DNA of 64,000 bases, taken from the NCBI RefSeq assembly GCF_036588685.1, contig NC_086375.1, positions 39,330,566-39,394,565 of the forward strand, read 5' to 3'. The notes beneath the pieces are model-generated. The model saw only the letters and a program-made list of their open reading frames with translations, had not been told where the DNA came from and ran no database searches. Positions 23,561 to 36,300 of this stretch are shown piece by piece (position 1 is the stretch's first letter; each line of letters opens with the position of its first letter). A program made the position numbers and the translations under genes. The stretch is from Mytilus trossulus. Lineage: Eukaryota > Mollusca > Bivalvia > Mytilida > Mytilidae.

Positions 23561-24431
23561 GAGTGAACGGGGCCGGGTACTTGTATATCCCAACAACCAA
23601 ACAAGAAAAAAGTAAATTTGACGACATCTGCCATTAAACATATTGAAATAATAAAAGTAAAATTTATTTTTCAGGGATACAACGCTTATTTCTGAAATTT
23701 TGCAAGTATTTTTTGCACTCGGCTTCATTTTCTTATTCGATCAATGTTTGCAAACGATTTTTAACCTTCATATTAGCACAAACGAGCTTAAATTTGCAAA
23801 TTCTGGTCATTTCTAGAGCTTCGAATTTATGCTGTAACGTCAGCAATGTTTATACTACATGCAATTAACCGCTTGGTTACCTTGGATATATAAAAAATAA
23901 TGGTTTTGTCAGATGATGGTTTCCAAATCGACTTAATCAGTATAATACCTAAAGGTTACATATCTCTAGATCTCCTCTTTTCATCTTTATAATCCTTGTG
24001 GTTGATATTTTAATTAAAATAGGTCGGTCTAGATTGAGCTTTACATAAATTGAACGAGATGATATTTGAAAGATTGCGTGTATTTGAATAATAACGTTCA
24101 TGAATTATGAAAAAAGAATACATTTTTATCTGATAAAGAATATGTATAAATAGCTAAAACTGCTGAATAAAATAAGCAAACTACTTTTGGCAAGTCTTGT
24201 AATTGGGAATTTCAATTTTGATTTGCTAATTTAAGAACAAATTTATTATAGCCTCGAATATTATATTTGTTATTATCATTTAAGTACGCTGGGTTTGTAG
24301 AAATTTAAAATCCTTTTTTGTTATGACTTAAATCAGATACGTTTTTGTACGTTGTGGTTCATGTGCGAAGATGTTGGTTTCTGAACATCGAAAATTGAAG
24401 CAAATGTGTATGCATATATGTAAATTGGGAG

Positions 24432-24620
24432 AATAAACTCATCATAGATACCAGGACTAAATTTTGTATATACGCCAGACGCGCGTTTCGTCTACAAAAG
24501 ACTCATCAGTGACGCTCAAATCCAAAAAAGTTAAATAAAAAGGCCAAATAACGAACGAAGTTGAAGAGCATTGAGGACCAAAATTCCTAAAAATTTAGAA
24601 ATCATTTTGTCCAAATCGCA
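24432..24620 (-). repeat. Mussel repeat with intact hammerhead-like core
   Basis: Read on the minus strand the core is CTGATGA-GTC-7 nt-GAC-GAAA, then ACGC…GCGTA (24471-24509). Copies at 16608, 18650, 21066, 58484 (minus) and 31090 (plus). Confidence 0.85.
24471..24509 (-). ncRNA. Hammerhead-ribozyme-like core, variant 1
   Basis: CTGATGA, stem II GUC/GAC, GAAA, stem III ACGC/GCGU closed by a 7-nt loop, then A as H17 of a GUA triplet. All catalytic-core positions fit the hammerhead consensus. Stem I pairing is weak, so self-cleavage is uncertain. Confidence 0.4.
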
Positions 24621-25546
24621 AACCGCAAAATTTGAATCATATAGTATTTAGTATTTAATTATAGCATAAATAACCCCAAGGTAAATTAAAAAAAGAGAAG
24701 GCCTTAAATCGAACGCTATCAATCAACGAAACCAGTGGAAAAACACCTCGCATATTTTTAACTTGGTTCATGTATTTCTGAAATCATTTTTTTATAGCTA
24801 GCTAAATCGGCTTCCCAAAAAAATAGATAAAGAACTGCATAATAAACTCCAGCACCAGGGAACATCATCATACTGAATAATTCATTATTTAGAATATATT
24901 TTGTCTTTTATAATTAATGTTTTTGAATAGAATAGCCTTTTATGTCTTAAAGTTTCTTAATGTAAAGATTTTATAATGCAGCTGTGCCAACAACAATATA
25001 CATAATCCCTTATGGCTTAAATGTCTTTTATGTAGCTGAAAACGTATTTTTTTCTAACTTAAACTAATAGCTAATAAAATGAAACAAAATCAATAAAAGT
25101 AAAAAAATATCCATATTAAGTGAGGTAATTTACTCTTCCTTTACAATGTCCTAATTGACTTGCTGATAATTAGGTTTTCTTCTGATATTTCTTAATTGTC
25201 ACTTAAACTCCCATTATTTGGTTCAAAGCTTTTGGCACGAAAGCCTGATTGATTTTAAGTGTATATGATGAAACCATAGGGCAAACTAGAGTTTGTCATT
25301 GTTTTGCGAATGGGTAGAGTGGAATTTGGTTTTCACAATCAAATTAAAACTAATTTAGATTGTTTGCTATTTTAATTTATTATTAACTGTGATACTATCA
25401 TTTATAGTTTGCAGTATATAGTGATTGCAGCAAATATTCTATTTTCTGATTATAATGATACCTTGACGACATGTCCTGTAATTGATGTGAGAAAGGATAA
25501 ATTGACAAATTTAAGCACACTGGTAACGTGACCTAATGACTGCCTA

Positions 25547-25709
25547 ATGACGACAACCACTGCTCCAAACCAATGTTCATTACCTGAAGGGAATTATAAG
25601 TACCAGGAGCCATTGTTTAACAACGTGACTGGTGCAGCTATCACTTTGATTTCTGTTATCGTTCATTTAAAGTGGTCTTCTGTTTGCATAGTCTTTGATA
25701 ATGATACAG
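25547..25709 (+). CDS. Gene B exon: amino-terminal domain (5' limit uncertain)
   Basis: Encodes TAPNQCSLPEGNYKYQEPLF…LKWSSVCIVFDND, similar to the delta-receptor stretch 'Y-LSVRPPV…YAWQKFIIFYDSE'. Ends in phase 1 (ACA G|gtaag). There is no AG acceptor between the upstream TGA and the ATG, so the start is unresolved. Confidence 0.7.
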
Positions 25710-28700
25710 GTAAGATTACATTTATCCTATTATTATAATCAGTGTTATACATTTCTCAAATTTTCTCCTATAAATACATATATAATTTACAAAGTTAAAA
25801 TGTGATCGCATGAGAAAGGACGCAATTATTACAATTTAACCATAGTTTTGCCATTACAAAAAGATTATATTTCTAATTAGGAGCAGAAAATGGACAACAA
25901 AAGTAAAAAGGAAAATCACAAAAGTACTGAACACCGAGAAAAATTCAAAACAGAAAGTCCCTAATCAAATGGCAAAATCAAATGATAAAACACATCAAAG
26001 GAATGGACAACAACTGTCCCACAGTTTTAACACGTACGAGCGTTGTTTATTAAGAGATGAAAACGCTATTTGGAAAAAAATTGGTTGCCTTGATTTTAAG
26101 CATTATGACTGCTTCTGGTTATAATCAATCAGTTTGTATACTAAAAGTACAAAACAACCTGGTCACATTTAAACAAATTTTTGAAGTAGTTCAACTGTAG
26201 TGATTGCTATGCTGTCAAATCTGAGGTTTGGAATTCTATCATTGCTAACAATTCAGACGAGAAAACTAACGGCCTTATTTATATAATTTTTTTTAACGAA
26301 AACCAAATATGTAACACATAAACAAACGACAAACACTGAATTACAAGCTCCTCATTTGGAACAGACTCATACATACATAATGTGGCGGGGTTAAACAGCG
26401 GGATGCCAACACACCCCAACTAAACCTGGGACAGTGGTATAACAGTACAGCATAAGGAAATTGCCAGTTTTCTTGTTCAATAGAAAATTGGCCGTCTTTA
26501 TGATTTAGTCAATATTGCTGAAACTTTCACTGTTACAATATTCTTTGAGATATAGATAACTGAAAATTAATATTCCTTAAAAAAACAAAGGTTCAGTAAT
26601 GAGTCTACGGATCTTAATAATATACTAACGTACATTCTCATATTTGTGGCTGATATTTTCTAAGTGTAGAATGAAACTACTGCTATATTAGAAGTAAAAT
26701 TATTGTATTCTTTACAGAACACGAAGCAATGTTGTTGTATCAAGGGTTGTCTGATGTCGGCATATTTGCCGATGTCCATAATTTGCAGCACATGACCTCA
26801 GAAGTGATAGATTCTCTGATGGATGGAAAATCATCTGTGTTCGACGAAACAAGCCTTAATTGTACAATTTTATGTCGTTTGGAATCTTGTCTACGATATT
26901 TAGAAAAGGTAAAATTAAAGAAAAAGTAGTTATTCTAGTGTTTGTTTGTTTGTCTCTGTATATTACTAACCTCTGCTGTTTAATCCATATTTGTTTGGTA
27001 ATATACATTTGGCGTTCCTCAGTACTTACGCATCTGGCAATTGTGTTTTATGCTATGGTCTTTTTTGTACTCTTTGTTTTCATCTTTGATTATGTGCTTT
27101 GTTTTTCTGTCTATAACACAAAGTCGTGAAGGGATGGTTAACCACACGATCTTCTTGAAACTATATAACACCCGTATGTTTATTATTCATCGATATCTTT
27201 TCTTCGAAATATATTGATAAAACTTGAATATGAAATAACATTTCCCTGATAAAAACCTGACCGCTCTTATATTTGGTTTAAATGCAAATAGTAGGTATTA
27301 CATGAAGTCATATTTGTTTATCCATGGTGATAACATTATATCAAAACTTCGATTTGGTATATAAATAAATGCAACAGTAGTATACTGCTGTTCGAAAACC
27401 ATTAATCGATTGAGAAAAAACAAATCCGGGTTACAAACTTAAAGTGAGGGAAACACATCAAATATAAGAGGAAAATAACGAAACAACAGAATCACTAAAG
27501 CGCAACAACAAACAAACGACAATACAGCACACACAGAAACGAACTAAAAGATAGCAATGCCATTTTTCTGATTGGATATGATTGGTAATGAGAAAGTTTC
27601 TCACTAGACCATATGAATTGACTGTGATTATTATGGAAATGAAGAAACATTGATTCGATTTAAATTATTCAATTTAATATCCATTTAAACTTGAAATTTT
27701 TAAAAGTGATAATTAGAACGACATGCTCTGTTCTTCAAATGTAGTTATCTTTACAATCTAAAAATAATTATACGAGTACAGTCAAAACATTGAATTCAAT
27801 GAAATACAAAATGCAATTTCTTTCAACACGTATATGCAACGTCGTTTTACACGTGAAATTAAATTCTTCTTTAACCCAGAAAAAAGTTGTGGACGCATGA
27901 ATTGTATATATAACCTGCAATTCATAACTTAGAGATAGAACCAATATTGCGTTTTGCAAATTTGAGGCGTATTTTTTGGCAAATTTTAGAATTTTTTTTG
28001 GAGTATACTTGATTTCTAATAGATTATAAAATTTCTGTTTTGAACATGTTTCATTTATTTTACGATATTCACTGTCATCGTCTATAATGATTGTTATTTG
28101 ATTTTCAATAAATTATGGGCCAAGGTTTCAACGATTTTGAAATAAATAGTTTTTAAATGTTTTGATTATAGTAGTTAGGTATGTCTAAGGTGACAGTAGT
28201 TTACTAATGTTCAAATAAGCCTTTTAACATGTTTCGCATATACTCAAATATAACAAACCTTTTTAAAATTGTCTTTTTATGAATTTATAATTTTGGGCTT
28301 TTTCCATTAGTTGTGCTATTCTTTTTCTATTTTAATTTTTTAAGAATTTAGACATCTTTTAGAAATTTAGGTTTAAATTCTCGCAGTCAAAGTTGACCTA
28401 AACTAAAAGATGTCCACTGCTTCTGGTATTGGAATGAATCTATAGTGCATTATATCAATTTGCGAAATTGTTCATTTTCATATGTAATAACCAATAATGT
28501 ACTGTGGAATTTAAAGTATATCTTTTAATTCTTTTTAAATACGTTTCATTTTATTTCAGCCCTTTGATTATGGACGTAAAAATATGGTTCGATCATCCCT
28601 ACTTCACAAATCCAAATGGTTGCTTGGAATTTTTCATGACTGTGATCTCTCAGAACTGGAAACAAATAGTAGTTCTGATTTAGACAATGTAGCCGTGATA

Positions 28701-31700
28701 CAATACCCGACAGTGCTTCTTAACAAATATCAACAAAATGAATTGGTATGATAATATAATTAAATACCAAAAGCTAACATTCTAGTAAATACGTTTTTAA
28801 TAATTTTACGTGATTTTTTTTTAAATAGAATAGTGCACATGAGGATATTTGGAGTAAGAAATCTAGTAGGTACATACTTGTACACTCGATAAAATTAACC
28901 TCTTAGTTCGGAATGTCCGTTTAGTTTAAAAGCAGGACTTCTAAGATAAGTCTTCCCAACAAAAAGTCTAAAAATATAGATTTCTAACAAGTAATACGAC
29001 ACACGTCACTATAGAGGACCGAGAAGATAATTAACTTCAAGACTTTGTTTTTTATATAGTTGGCTAATTGTTTTTCCAAATTGTCAACATAACCACTTCT
29101 TTGCTCTGAAGAGAAGATGATACAATGTTGTCGTATGTGCTAATCAATATTTTAGATTTCATACGTTTTCTGAAGAAAAATAATAGACTAAAAAGTAAAA
29201 GTGCTTCTTACAACAATTAGTTAAAAACTTTTTTCGACTTTTATGGTTTTTATATGTAGAATCTAGAAGATAGTGTCAGGAAGGTTTTCAAGCATATGAG
29301 TGTCTTAAACATCTCTTATCCAGGGACATTAACAGAAGCTGCCATTGAAGAACTTTATGACGTAAGTTGTCAGTACTGAAGACCATTAAATATGTCAATT
29401 AAAAACTATTCGAATACATTAACACATTTAAAAGAATTGTAAAAATTCATACAAAATCTTGTATCCATTACTATAAAACCGTTAAAAAGACATTGGCCTA
29501 TGTTTTTTTTTCTGAATGTACTTAGGTGAGGTTTAAGAATAGTTCAAAAAGGTATACATTCAAAATGTAAGCAGATTTTTTATTTGTTTTCTTTTAAATT
29601 GAGACCATAATAATACAAATACAAATATAAGGTTTAAGTCCACGGAAACCATTCACCCCCCTTTTTTGAAAGAAAGGACCTCCCTAACATATCAACCTAG
29701 TTTTAGCTTAGTTTGGTCCTTTAATAATGCTCTTCGACTTATAGGATCAATATTCAATTTTTGATTCAATGAATTTCAATTAAAACATCCTTAAAGGGCA
29801 TTTGAATTAAAAGAAACATTTTAAACTGAAATATAGTTACATTTGTGCTTTAATTATTGTTATGGTAATCACCGAAACTAATCATGAGACTAAGAAAGTT
29901 AACCACTTAAATTAAGTTAACACTGTCTAACAATTCCAATTTTTCTGACGAATTCTTATGGTTGAGATGCGACTCATACATGTTGTAGCTCAAATCGACT
30001 GTACACAAAACAACACGAACTAGTACTAAAAATTCATTGCTCCTTCCCAGATTTTCATATTAATAGAAGCATATACTATAATTAAATTATATAATCAATT
30101 ACAGAGCAACTTTACATGCTCAACAATAGGATAAAATTTGAAGGGAGAACAAGTACTAACGCTTACTGGTAATTGTTTTTACACTTTTAAATATGTTAAG
30201 CATGAAAGTTGTTATGCATTATGAAATGCAAGGACTCGAGTTATTGATTTAAACAGCATCAATAATAATTGAAAGTCAATTTATAAACATGTTAATATTG
30301 ATTTGCAAACCTACAAATTGACTATCAATCTCTATTATTGATGATTTTATTTGAAAGTACGAGTATTAGTGTGAACAATTTATGTTTATGATACAAATAA
30401 ATGTGCATAGTATATGATTACTCGATATATAGAATGATTGATAGCCACCAACAAAACTCATGAGGATATGCAAACAATATCACAGTAAATACATTCAACA
30501 TATAGTATTCAGAAATGTGCAATGTCGATTAAACAAAAAAAGCTGTAAAAAGTACAGACGTGCGAAATGTGAAAACAATTAAATATCTATGACCTATGGC
30601 ATGTTTCAGTTGTCTAACCATAATCCCGTCTTATATTCCTAGATTATGACTTCATAGATTTAGAATCATCAATAAATGTGTAGTTTCAGATAAGGGTGAA
30701 GGTTGATACCTATTAAAACGTTTAAACCCGCTGCAAATATTTGCACCTGTTCTAAGTCAGAAAATGATGTTCAGTAGTTGTCGTTTGTTGATGTGCTCAT
30801 AAGTGTTTCTCGTGTTTCGTTTTTATATAGACTAGACTGCTGTTTTCCCCCCTTTGAATGAATTTACACTTGTCATTTTTTGGGCTCTATATACATGTAT
30901 ATCTTGCTGTTCGCTGTGAGCCAAGACAGTACTTTGATCTGTAATGGTTTACTTTTATAAATTGTGACTTGTGAAGACTTTTAGAGTTGTTTCATTGGCA
31001 TACATACCACATGTTCTTAAATCTATTATAATGAACAGAAACAACGCAAGCACCTGTATAGCAATAGTTCCTCGAACTTCTGGAGCTCTGAGATAATATT
31101 CAAGCGTTGATAGATTACCTTAGCCGTATTAAGCACAACTTTTTGGAATTTTGGATCCTCAATGCTCTTCAAATTTGAACTTGTTTGGCTTTATAAATAT
31201 TTTGATATGAGCGTCACTGATGAGTCTTATGTAGACGAAACGCGCGTTTGGCGTACTAAATTATAATCCTTGTACCTTTGATAACTAATTTCAATGTAAT
31301 TTGTTTGTGAACTTATCTTTTCGTCGTCTTTTGAGTCATTACCATGTCGTTGTCAGTAAATCCAGACTTTACTGAAACCATCACCGATATATAATTTGAT
31401 TCACTAATTAATATCGTTCTAGATGGATTCCGATGATTTGAATGATTGTGCTTGGCTACCCATCAAAACACTAATGTGGCATCAAACGAAACGAGGGCTG
31501 AGTACTATTGGATATACACAGCTAACGGGAAGATTACTTTATTCCAAAGATATCTTTCCGAACGAACATTTCGGTTTTAATAACCGAAAATTCATTGTCA
31601 GCTTATTACCAGTAAGTAGCATGTAACTTTTATGTAATTTATTATCTTCATCAAATTTCATTCTTTTGGATATATGAGTGTAGAAATAATTTATTCTTAA

Positions 31701-33320
31701 ATCATCGTTAGGCAATCTACAAATTAAAATGAAATGTGATTATTCGAAAAAAAAAAAAAACTAATAGTGCATTTGTAGCTTTTTAGGATGTTAGAATGTT
31801 TTTTCTATCACATGTTTTATGAATAAATTATTAAGTGTTTTGTAGTGGAAGCCATTTATCGTCCATGATGTCAAAACAAACAATTATACAGGATTTTCAA
31901 TCGACCTACTTCAGGAGCTTGCCCATGAACTTAACTTTACGTAAGTATCTAAATTGGAATACAGTTTAAAATAAGGAACAACAGCAACATGTGCTCATTT
32001 GAATATCAACCTTATAATAATTTAATGTGACCAAAAGGTTAGATTGAATGTATCATGGCTGTCAAGACCAATCGAAAATCTCGTCAATTATCATTTATGT
32101 CTCTATATATCGTTTTGAGGATCATGCATTAACGTAATCTACCTCATTCATATTCACAGACCTTAAGCTTTTGTATGTTGACATGTGATGTCTACCGTCT
32201 CTTGTTTGGTCCTTTTGTTTTGGTGGACTGTTATATCAATTATCAGTAACCATATGCTTGCACAGTTTACATTTCCTGATTGGTAAACATATGTTTTCAA
32301 TTCACACAGGAAAAATTACACTTAAATATTTTTCTAGCATAATTCTACTCAGACTATGTAAAACGTCACCATTGTCTGAGCAGAAAATTGACGAACCAGG
32401 GGTATATCATAGACTGTCTCGTCCTTTTAAAAAAAAAAAGGTTCACCTGGATGATAAAAAGACCGGTTTGAACCTTAAAAGTAATACACGATGGTCTTGA
32501 AGTACATATTCTAGGTTCTGGCTTTGTTTATCATCTAAATAACGAGTTATAGTATTCTTTTCTTTGTCTTTGTGAATATTTCTTTTATTGTTTCATATAT
32601 TTTCGGTAATATCCATTTGACGTGACTCGGTTCATATACATCCGGTCATTCAGTTATAGTGCTATGGTTTATTTTTGTATTCCTGTCTTTCATTTTGCTA
32701 ATGTGCTTTGTCTATATATGCTTTTTTGTAATTCTTTCTGTGTTTTTTGTAGTTTTTGTTTTTAAGATTATTACACAATGCTAATTCCTGTACCCCTACT
32801 TTTAACAATTTAGATATATATATATATATATCTGTTTTTTTGTGTTGACATCGTTGTCAATATAACCGAATTTATGCAACTGTCATACAAGTAAGATTTT
32901 AAGCTAGCTATAAAACCATGTTTATTCCACCAGTTTCTACGTAAGAAAAAACGTTTGTGCCAAGTTAGGAATATAACAGTTGTTATGCATTTGGTGGATG
33001 TATTTAATGTGTTTGAGCTTTTGATTTTGCCATTTGATCATAGACTTCCAATTTCGAATTTTCATTGGAGTTCGCTCTTTTTTTTTTATATAAAAAACAA
33101 GTTATTTGAAATATTTCAATGGTGCATATAATTATTAAAGTCACTACAGATTTTCGAGGTTGTCCCTTTATGACCTACTACTACAAGGAATGGGATCATT
33201 TGGAATGTATTCCGTTATATATCGTAGCAATGATTTATTATGAAGAGCAACACTCTTTACCATCAATATATTTCAACAGATACTCAACACTGACAACAGA
33301 TTAACCATATGTTATGTATT

Positions 33321-33352
<32 letters not shown>

Positions 33353-36300
33353 GTTGTGCATATCGACGGGAAATTGCGATTCAATTTTTTTTCTAGGAGT
33401 TACGCCCCTTTGAACTTATTTACTTTAATGTACTACTGCGACAGTTTGTCATCGCAACTCCTCTCGAACACCACAACAGAATTTCACGAAAACTTTTCAG
33501 ATAATGAGGACATACTATATAGTTGTGATATCGACGGGAAATTGCGATTCAATTTTTTTTCTAGGAGTTACGCCCCTTTGAACTTATTTGCTTCAATGAA
33601 CTACTGCAACAGTTTGTCATGGTAACTCCTCTCAAACCACACAACAGAATTTCACGAAACCTTTTTAGATAATAAGGACATACTATGTAGTTGTGCATAT
33701 CGACGGGAAATTGCGATTCAATTTTTTTTCTAGGAGTTACGCCCGTTTGAACTTATTTACTTTAATGTACTACTGCAACAGTATGTCATCGCAACTCCTC
33801 TCGAACCACACAACAGAATTTCACGAAACCTTTTCAGATAATGAGGACATACTATGTAGTTGTGCATATCGACGGGAAATTGCGATTCAATTTTTTTTCT
33901 AGGAGTTACACCCCTTTGAACTTATTTGCTTCAATGTACTACTGCAACAGTTTGTCATGGTAACTCCTCTCAAACCACACAATAGAATTTCACGAAACCT
34001 TTTCAGATAATAAGGACATACTATGTAGTTGTGCATATCGACGGGAAATTGTGACTCATTTTTTTTTTCTAGGAGTTACACGCCTTTGAACTTATTTGCT
34101 TCAATGTACCTCTGCAATAGTTTGTCATCTCAACTCCTCTGAAACCACACAATAGAATTTCATGAAATTTTGTAAATAATAAGGACATACTATTTAGATG
34201 TGCATATTGGCAGGAAATTCATTTTTCTTATACAATTTTTTTTTTCTTTCACTTATTTAATTTCTCCAATGACAATGTGGGGACGTGGGGTATGTGAGCG
34301 TGCTCACTAAGGTTCTTTAATTTTTAATTATTTTGTCATACGCATATGAACTAATTTAAATAGTAAAATGGCAAATATAAAAACAAAACCATAATCAAAT
34401 ACTTTGTTCAGGTATGTCTAAAGAAATAGAACTTTATAAAATAGGGAAAATATGAAATTAATGAAGACTGGAAAATATATCGGTTGTGATATCTGGTCTT
34501 TGTTCTTTCCACCATTAAAATATTTGTATAAATAGTAAACAAGGAAATAAGAATTAGCAGAAAAACAACTTCGATTTCACATAAAATGCATAGAAATATG
34601 TATAGAAGACATACACCTAACGTGAAATTAATGCAGTATTGTGTTATAACTTGATAAATGGTCTTGAATTAATTGGTTATTGTAACGTAGCATTTCGATT
34701 GGACATCAACAAACTTCTTTTGTTTTATTGCACGGAAGACATAGTAATTTTCCTTTGAATAATTTAGTCCTTTTGTTTTATCTATTTCAAACATTATTTT
34801 GCAGTAACTTTTTTTCGCAATGTTTTCATTATAAAAGCGAGACAATTATGCTATAAAATTACATTAAAAAAGAGAGAGATGACACATCGCATATTCATTT
34901 TAACAAATATACTAAAAAAAAAATTCAAACAAACTTATCCATGAAAGCCTTTTTTATCACTATAATTGGTAAAATAGAAAATTGACCTTTAAAGATTAAT
35001 GTGTCTTTACCTTTACTATCATGATGTTCTTGATAGAGGGTTGGTACTCACAAAGAAGTTCTTAAACCAAGAGTTCCAAACGGTGAAGTTGAAATCATCC
35101 CTTCTTAAGTTTTACGGCCGCCATCAATAGTTGGTTGACCGTTATGGAATAACCGTTTCACAAATGATATCGAATATAATCCTTACGTCGAAACTACAAT
35201 CCCCTTCCTTTCATGAATATGACCTACCGAATAAGACTATCTACCGGATTTGTTATCACATATGCAACACGACGGGTACCACATGTGGAGCAGGATCTGC
35301 TAACCCTTCTGGAGCACCCCTAGTTTTTGGTGGGGTTCGTGTTGTTTATTCTTTAGTTTTGTATGTTGTGTCATGAGTACGTATTGTAATGCGTTTAATT
35401 TTCTACATTGGCTAGAGTTGAAGGGGGAGGGTTGAGATGTCATGAACATGTTTAACCCCGCCGCAATTTTGCGCCTGTCCCAAGTCAGGAGCCTCTGGCC
35501 TTTGTTCGTCTTTTTTAATTTTTAATTTTAGTTTCTTGTGTCTAATTCGGAGTTTAGTATGAAGTCCATTATCAATGTACTAGTGTTCATATTATTTAGG
35601 GGCCAGCTGAAGGACACATACGGGTGCGAGAATTCTCGCTACATTGAAGACCCATTGGTGGCATTCGGCTGTTGTCTGCTTTATGGTCGGGTTGTTGTAG
35701 CTTTGACACATTCCCCATTTATTTTCTCAATTTTATTGTTTGTCTGTTTGTCTTTTTCATTTTTAGGCATGGCGTTGTCAGTTTATTTTTGATTTATGAG
35801 TTTGACTGTCCCTTTGGTATCTTTCGACCCTCTTTTACTAGAAAAGAGGTTTACTTTGCATATAATTTAATGCATTGATTCTTCAGGTATGAAATAACAT
35901 CGCCACCAGATGGACAATGGGGTACAGAAACATCGAATGGGTCATGGACAGGTTTGGTAGGACAACTACAACAAAGGGTGAGTATTTCTGTCAACTTCAT
36001 AATTTTGTTCTCAGTTATAAATTATTTTATACAATCAGTTTGATATGATACAGATTCCGGAGCACATGAAAAATGATTCTTGTGTGTCCTTATTGTCAGC
36101 TAGAACCTTTAGACATTGCTAATATTTTGATATAATTTGTCGAACGAGTAGTACCTTACATTTTAAAATATGAACGAATGATACCAAAGAGACATTCAAA
36201 CACATAGATAAAAAAAAAAAAAAATCTGACAACGCCATAGCTAAAAAAAAAGGAAAAAAAGTGCAAAAAACACATCATAGAAAAATGAAGACTCACAAAA

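Larger units (their letters stand above)
14569..25546. other. Intergenic region between genes A and B, repeats only
   Basis: No convincing coding exon found. It should contain the 3' UTR of gene A (possible AATAAA at 15429-15434) and the first exons of gene B (signal peptide and about 100-150 residues of amino-terminal domain), which I could not identify. Recognisable content: a (GA)n tract at 16371-16397, HHR-like repeats at 16608, 18650, 21066 and 24432, a 17590-18345 repeat, a tandem array at 21940-22560 and a 23125-23560 repeat. Confidence 0.55.

Noticed and set aside
33314-33902. ORFs with repeated DGKLRFNFFSRSYA blocks
   Set aside because: Translations of the ~168-bp tandem repeat in a non-coding element, starting from TTG or internal ATG codons.
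33361-34205. Possible CRISPR-like array
   Set aside because: Whole units are repeated with no repeat/unique-spacer pattern, and the DNA is eukaryotic.
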